Both the position numbers and the translations under genes were made by a program. Shown here piece by piece: positions 62,728 through 64,000 of a stretch of 64,000 bases of DNA; the first letter of the stretch is position 1, and the number at the start of each line of letters is the position of its first letter. Where the stretch lies: NCBI GenBank assembly GCA_037201625.1, contig JBBCGR010000002.1, positions 248,001 to 312,000 on the forward strand, written 5' to 3'. Under the pieces are notes generated by a model. That model made no database searches, was not told the DNA's origin, and saw nothing but the letters and a program-made list of their open reading frames with translations. The DNA comes from JAMXLO01 sp037201625. GTDB taxonomy: Bacteria > Pseudomonadota > Alphaproteobacteria > Acetobacterales > Acetobacteraceae.

Positions 62728-63819
62728 TCAGGTGGTCAACCAGGTGTTCCAGCGCTCGAGCAGCGTATCGTGGACCGGGCCGAGCCATTTCGCGAGATCG
62801 TAGTCGAGCTGATACGCCCTGCTCAGATTGTCGTTGTACAGTGCACTGTTGGGCCGGCGGTCAGGCGGCATGAAGTTCACCGCGTCCTTGTTGGCGGTGT
62901 CATAGAACACCTCGGCCGTGAACGCGGCATGCGCCTCGGGCCGCGACAGGAAGTAGTTGAGGAACATCGCCGCGCCGCGGGCGTTGGGCGCATTCTTCAA
63001 AACCGACCAGCGGCCGGATCCCATCACCGCCTGGTTCCACGTCATGTCGATCGGTACCCCCTGCGAGCGCCCGCGCAGCGCCGGCCCGGAATACATCATG
63101 ATCATGGCAGCCTCGCCGCCACGCATGAGCTGCAGACTCTGATCGCCGGTCTTCCACCACGCGGTGACGTGCGGCTTGATCTCGTTCAGCTTCTTGAAGC
63201 CGCGGTCGAGATCGAGCGGCGCGCGCATGTCCTTCACGGTCAGCCCATCGGCCATCAGCGCCGCCGCGATCACCACCCACGGCGTGCCGTGGTTGGGCAG
63301 CGCGCGCGGCCCGGGGAATGCCTTGACGTTCCAGAAATCGGCCCAGCTTCCAGGCTGGCGCCCGGCGGGAAACTGCTGCGTGTTGAAGGTCAGCACATGG
63401 CCGTCGAGCTGTTTCAGCACGCTGTAGGAATCGCAGGCGCCAGGCGCACCGAACGCGGCGACGTTGGGCAGCGCGGCGCAGTCGATGCCGGCGAAGAACT
63501 GCGGAAACGCCGCGATCTGGTCGAGGTTGGCGGCGACGATGTCCCATTCGATCGCCCCGGCCTCGGTCATCGCCTTGACCTTCGCGAGCATCTCGGCGTC
63601 CGCCGCGGGGACGAAGCGAATGGGAATGCCGGTTGCCTGGGTGAACGGATCGAAGAAGTGCTTCTTGAAGGAATTGGCCAGCACGCCGCCGCTCGCCACC
63701 AGCACGAGGTCCTTGGCCTGCGCACGCACGATGCCGGGCAGCGCCAGGCCGGCGGTTGCCGCAAGACCGGTGCGGACGATGCCGCGGCGGCTGATCATGG
63801 AGTTGCTTGCTGGCTTCAT
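62728..63819 (-). CDS. Spermidine/putrescine-type ABC substrate-binding protein
   Basis: A 363-residue periplasmic binding protein. A Tat-like leader (ISRRGIVRTGLAATAGLALPG) is followed by KDLVLVASGGVLANSFKKHFFDPFTQATGI, typical of the PotD/FbpA fold, and ends PVHDTLLERWNTWL. ATG 63819 has AGGAAGGA upstream. It is preceded by a permease fragment cut by the window edge and followed by the ATPase. Confidence 0.86.
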   Translation of the reverse strand: MKPASNSMISRRGIVRTGLAATAGLALPGIVRAQAKDLVLVASGGVLANSFKKHFFDPFTQATGIPIRFVPAADAEMLAKVKAMTEAGAIEWDIVAANLDQIAAFPQFFAGIDCAALPNVAAFGAPGACDSYSVLKQLDGHVLTFNTQQFPAGRQPGSWADFWNVKAFPGPRALPNHGTPWVVIAAALMADGLTVKDMRAPLDLDRGFKKLNEIKPHVTAWWKTGDQSLQLMRGGEAAMIMMYSGPALRGRSQGVPIDMTWNQAVMGSGRWSVLKNAPNARGAAMFLNYFLSRPEAHAAFTAEVFYDTANKDAVNFMPPDRRPNSALYNDNLSRAYQLDYDLAKWLGPVHDTLLERWNTWLTT

Positions 63820-63830
63820 GGGGTCCTTCC

Positions 63831-64000
63831 TCAATGGTCGTGCGCGGGCGTCGATCGCGTGCCGCTGCGCAGCAGGGCGAGCAGGATCGCGGTCAGGATC
63901 GAGACGAGGGTGAGCAGGCTGCCGACGGCGGCGATGACGGGGGAGAGCGACCAGTCGATGTCCTCGAACATCTTCTTCGGCAGCGTCTTGCCCTCGAAGC
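63831..64000 (-). CDS. ABC permease, PotC-like (3' end only)
   Basis: Only the last 55 or so codons are in the window. The stop is TGA at 63831-63833. The end reads LPKKMFEDIDWSLSPVIAAVGSL then a hydrophobic span, typical of the C-terminus of PotC-type permeases. It lies 11 bases upstream of the binding-protein gene and completes the second importer with genes outside the window. Confidence 0.8.
   Translation of the reverse strand, partial: FEGKTLPKKMFEDIDWSLSPVIAAVGSLLTLVSILTAILLALLRSGTRSTPAHDH

Overview
The window is a continuous, GC-rich, gene-dense bacterial chromosome segment. It has short intergenic gaps, many 1-8 bp start/stop overlaps, Shine-Dalgarno sites of the GGAGG type, Tat-type export signals, Liv-type and Pot-type ABC importers, and heavy use of SDR, amidase and amidohydrolase families. 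This profile fits an alphaproteobacterium, most likely a soil or water member of the Rhodospirillales/Acetobacteraceae. That placement is inference from gene content, not a phylogenetic result. I found no rRNA, tRNA, IS element, prophage or CRISPR array.

Layout: 1-4.2 kb, a branched-chain amino acid type ABC operon (binding protein fragment, livHMGF). 4.4-7.7 kb, a minus-strand operon of a His-rich unknown protein, a lactonase-like MBL enzyme and an SDR. 8.1-14.4 kb, a large winged-helix/NTPase/TPR regulator divergent from an exported cassette (alpha/beta hydrolase with Asp nucleophile, PNPOx-like protein, MBL hydrolase, cytochrome P460). 14.6-19.3 kb, a YhaO/YhaN (SbcD/SbcC-like) pair. 19.5-25.1 kb, a ketopantoate-reductase-like gene, a MarR regulator, and an EmrA/EmrB-like efflux pair whose two genes are fused by one extra base in a C9 run, then a GST and a tiny DUF1508-like gene. 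25.2-31.5 kb, SDRs, a double-hotdog thioesterase, a Baeyer-Villiger-type monooxygenase, a luciferase-like monooxygenase and a ProX-type editing protein.

31.5-40.3 kb is one tightly overlapped minus-strand operon: two permeases, two tandem paralogous binding proteins, one ATPase, a two-cysteine maleate-isomerase-like enzyme, an amidohydrolase and a hydantoin-racemase-like protein lacking both catalytic cysteines. A divergent GntR/FCD regulator sits beside it, followed by a PuuE-like deacetylase and an amidase. 42.7-51.3 kb holds an AEC-family (MdcF-like) transporter and a complete biotin-independent malonate decarboxylase operon in the order mdcA-C-D-E-G-B-H. 51.3-56.2 kb is a minus-strand operon of a CobW GTPase, hydantoinase, amidase and alpha/beta hydrolase. 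56.4-64 kb has a flavin reductase, a cytochrome b561/SrpA-type catalase pair, a cupin, a beta-hydroxyacid dehydrogenase, a D-2-hydroxyacid dehydrogenase and part of a second Pot-type ABC importer.

How it may work together: two import-plus-amide/cyclic-amide-hydrolysis modules flank the malonate decarboxylase operon. My working hypothesis is that the region imports nitrogen-containing cyclic or amide compounds, opens and deaminates them, and in part feeds malonate to decarboxylation to acetate/acetyl thioester. The individual families are clear; the joint pathway is inference.
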